From the NCBI GenBank assembly GCA_016720685.1, contig JADKKC010000010.1, forward strand, positions 1-64,000: a stretch of 64,000 nucleotides of DNA, in the 5' to 3' direction. Both the position numbers and the translations under genes were made by a program. The stretch comes from Zoogloea sp. (GTDB lineage: Bacteria; Pseudomonadota; Gammaproteobacteria; Burkholderiales; Rhodocyclaceae). Below the pieces are notes generated by a model. That model searched no databases and was not told where the DNA came from. It saw only the letters and a list, made by a program, of their open reading frames with translations. Below, piece after piece: positions 62,694-64,000 of this stretch. Every line of letters begins with the position of its first letter. Position 1 is the stretch's first letter.

Positions 62694-63317
62694 ATGGCCG
62701 TCACGCCCGACTCTCCTGAAAAGGAATACTGCAGCACTTCCGAAGCCGCCCAGCGTCTGGGCCTGTCTTTGGGTACCGTCCAGCAAATGGTCGAAAACGG
62801 CCAGTTGGAGGGCTGGAAAACTGCGGGCGGGCATCGGCGAATCCGGGTCAGCTCCATCGAGGAATTCCGCGCCCGTTCCATGGCCGGTGGCGGGCAGAGT
62901 ACGCCGCGTCCGCAGGCCAACAGCCTTCAGGTGCTGGTGGCCGAAGACGATCGCATCCTCCAGAAGCTCTACGAGCACACCCTGTCTTCCTGGGCGCTGC
63001 CGATGCAGGTGCGCTTGGTTTTCAGCGGTATCGACGGCCTGCTGGAAATCGGGCGGGTGCCGCCCGACCTGCTGATCACCGACTTGCGCATGCCGGGTAT
63101 CGACGGTTTCGAGATGATCCGCCGCTTGCGTGCCGACCCTCAGTTGCAGGATCTCGACATCGTCGTGGTCAGCGGCCTGACCGAAGAGGAAATCCTCGAG
63201 AACGGTGGTCTGCCGCCCGATGTCATCTTCTACAGCAAGCCGGTTCCCTTCCGTGAGCTGAAAGGCTACGTACAGGCCAAGGTCATGGCCATGCAGCGCC
63301 GCGGGCGAACTGCCTGA
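62694..63317 (+). CDS. Excisionase/MerR-type HTH fused to a receiver domain
   Basis: This 207-residue protein has an N-terminal excisionase/MerR-like HTH at about 12-60 (YCSTSEAAQRLGLSLGTVQQ, GWKTAGGHRRIRVSSIEEF). A Gln/Pro linker follows, then a receiver domain at about 78-200 with acidic E84/D85/D86, phospho-acceptor D130 (LLITDLRMPG), the switch Ser in VVVSGL and Lys in YSKPVPF. Usual response regulators put the DNA-binding domain last; here it is first. The HTH resembles that of helix-turn-helix proteins in DNA binding by Xis. No kinase gene is adjacent. ATG 62694 is the only good start. Confidence 0.88.
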   Translation: MAVTPDSPEKEYCSTSEAAQRLGLSLGTVQQMVENGQLEGWKTAGGHRRIRVSSIEEFRARSMAGGGQSTPRPQANSLQVLVAEDDRILQKLYEHTLSSWALPMQVRLVFSGIDGLLEIGRVPPDLLITDLRMPGIDGFEMIRRLRADPQLQDLDIVVVSGLTEEEILENGGLPPDVIFYSKPVPFRELKGYVQAKVMAMQRRGRTA

Positions 63318-63906
63318 GCATTCTCCGGAAGGCCGCCCGCGCTTCTGCCGGCTGATTTCTTTCACGACATCCGTATTGCCCCCGGGCTCGTCAATCATGT
63401 GCAGGCCCTTGTCACGTTCGGGCTGATGTGCATCGAAATGTCATTCAGCGTGATTAGGGTGCTGTCGTTCATGCTGAAGTGCAAAACCTGTTTCGTGAGA
63501 GGGGGTTTTTCATGCAGAATTGTCGCCCGTGTCACTGTTGGCCTTGGAAACACTACAGGCATCAGGTGGTTTTGGGTCCAGAATCCTCACCCGGATGGGG
63601 GTCTCGTTAAACCCACCCCATTAAAATCAGGTTCTGAAGGCGCGTTTTTCGACGCTTGAGTCAATCCGCAACTGCTTGACTCTTCAGCTATCCGTGACAT
63701 TGGGGAAGCGTTACGTAGCCAGTTCTGAGCTATTGATTTGCAAGGGTTGTCAGGCTTGCATGTAACGCGACCCTTTAAACCTCCACGTTGAACCGGGACA
63801 TAACCCGATTGTTTCTCATTGGCGCGGGCGTGCCGTTTTTCGTGACTCCGGTTCCGGTACTCGACCGGGTGCCCGCAAAGCAAATTGCCAGGAAGCCGGA
63901 TATGGG
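63318..63906. other. Non-coding or unassigned region
   Basis: About 590 bp without a convincing gene. An open frame at 63399-63659 has unlikely composition. No terminator with a good T run was seen after the regulator. Confidence 0.4.
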
Positions 63907-64000
63907 ATGGTTGTTCAAATGCTTGTAAAGAAACTGCACTTGCTGCTGCCCGTATATGCCGCAATCGTTGTGTGCTTCTGCCTGACTTTTGGCGGCGGGG
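63907..64000 (+). CDS. Start of an exported or membrane protein (runs off window)
   Basis: ATG 63907 opens a frame reading MVVQMLVKKLHLLLPVYAAI and on to FCLTFGGG at the edge. Two Lys followed by a hydrophobic stretch look like a signal peptide or first helix. AGGAAG lies upstream. Only 31 codons are visible, so no family call. Confidence 0.4.
   Translation, partial: MVVQMLVKKLHLLLPVYAAIVVCFCLTFGGG

Noticed and set aside
63399..63659. 86-codon frame after the HTH-receiver gene
   Set aside because: No ribosome site, unlikely composition and no recognisable motif.

Overview
The window looks like a chromosome segment of a high-GC betaproteobacterium. I infer Rhodocyclales (a relative of Azoarcus, Thauera or Zoogloea). 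The reasons are the gene order ybgC-tolQRAB-pal-cpoB-queE-queC-tRNA-Lys, a one-cysteine DksA beside a COG0523 GTPase and near hslVU, a PEP-CTERM protein, a RegB/RegA redox pair and a uvrA-MFS-ssb block. No rRNA, CRISPR array, replication origin or intact prophage was seen.

Region 1 (1-8420) is a decayed accessory region. It holds the end of a CHAT-domain protein and an IS21-family element (811-3438) with good ends and a target duplication but broken istA and istB. The IS sits in an already shortened tyrosine recombinase. Then come a frameshifted HigB-type toxin with an intact XRE antitoxin, a shortened HigA-like gene, a Phd/PIN toxin-antitoxin pair, a recombinase C-terminal fragment and an HNH nuclease. 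A 46-bp copy of the 3' part of tRNA-Lys(CUU) at 5859-5904 matches the real gene at 8423-8498. This marks 5905-8421 as a small tRNA-targeted island, and older layers lie to its left.

Region 2 (8423-16538, all minus) is core. It has two tRNA-Lys genes, a YeeE/YedE sulfur transporter, two genes of queuosine precursor synthesis, and the Tol-Pal envelope operon. Region 3 (16785-27779) has dksA, a zinc block (COG0523 GTPase, a small secreted Cys protein, an outer-membrane porin, and a ZnuA/C/B-like ABC transporter), a STAS-domain protein, the HslVU protease, an AEC carrier and Hsp15. Region 4 (27776-39383) has RegA/RegB, a cold-shock protein, acetate uptake (YjcH-ActP), an acyl-CoA dehydrogenase with EtfA/EtfB, and a hybrid kinase with an OmpR-type regulator.

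Region 5 (39409-50399) is mixed metabolism and transport: a PEP-CTERM protein, a PCuAC copper chaperone, a DUF318 permease with a thioredoxin-like protein, a DMT exporter, WrbA, LysR, a ThDP enzyme, an old-yellow-enzyme reductase and AzlCD. Region 6 (50442-57550) holds an lgt gene that lacks its first membrane segment, YceH, a SEC-C protein, UvrA, an MFS transporter and SSB. Region 7 (57647-64000) has a DUF4124 protein, a secreted protein next to a 1009-residue ExeM-type nuclease with an RTX tail, and an unusual regulator joining an excisionase-type HTH to a receiver domain.

No single locus is clearly a new system. The observations most worth a second look are the N-terminally shortened lgt, the HTH-receiver fusion with operator-like repeats, the secreted nuclease carrying two kinds of export signal, and the layered tRNA-Lys island.
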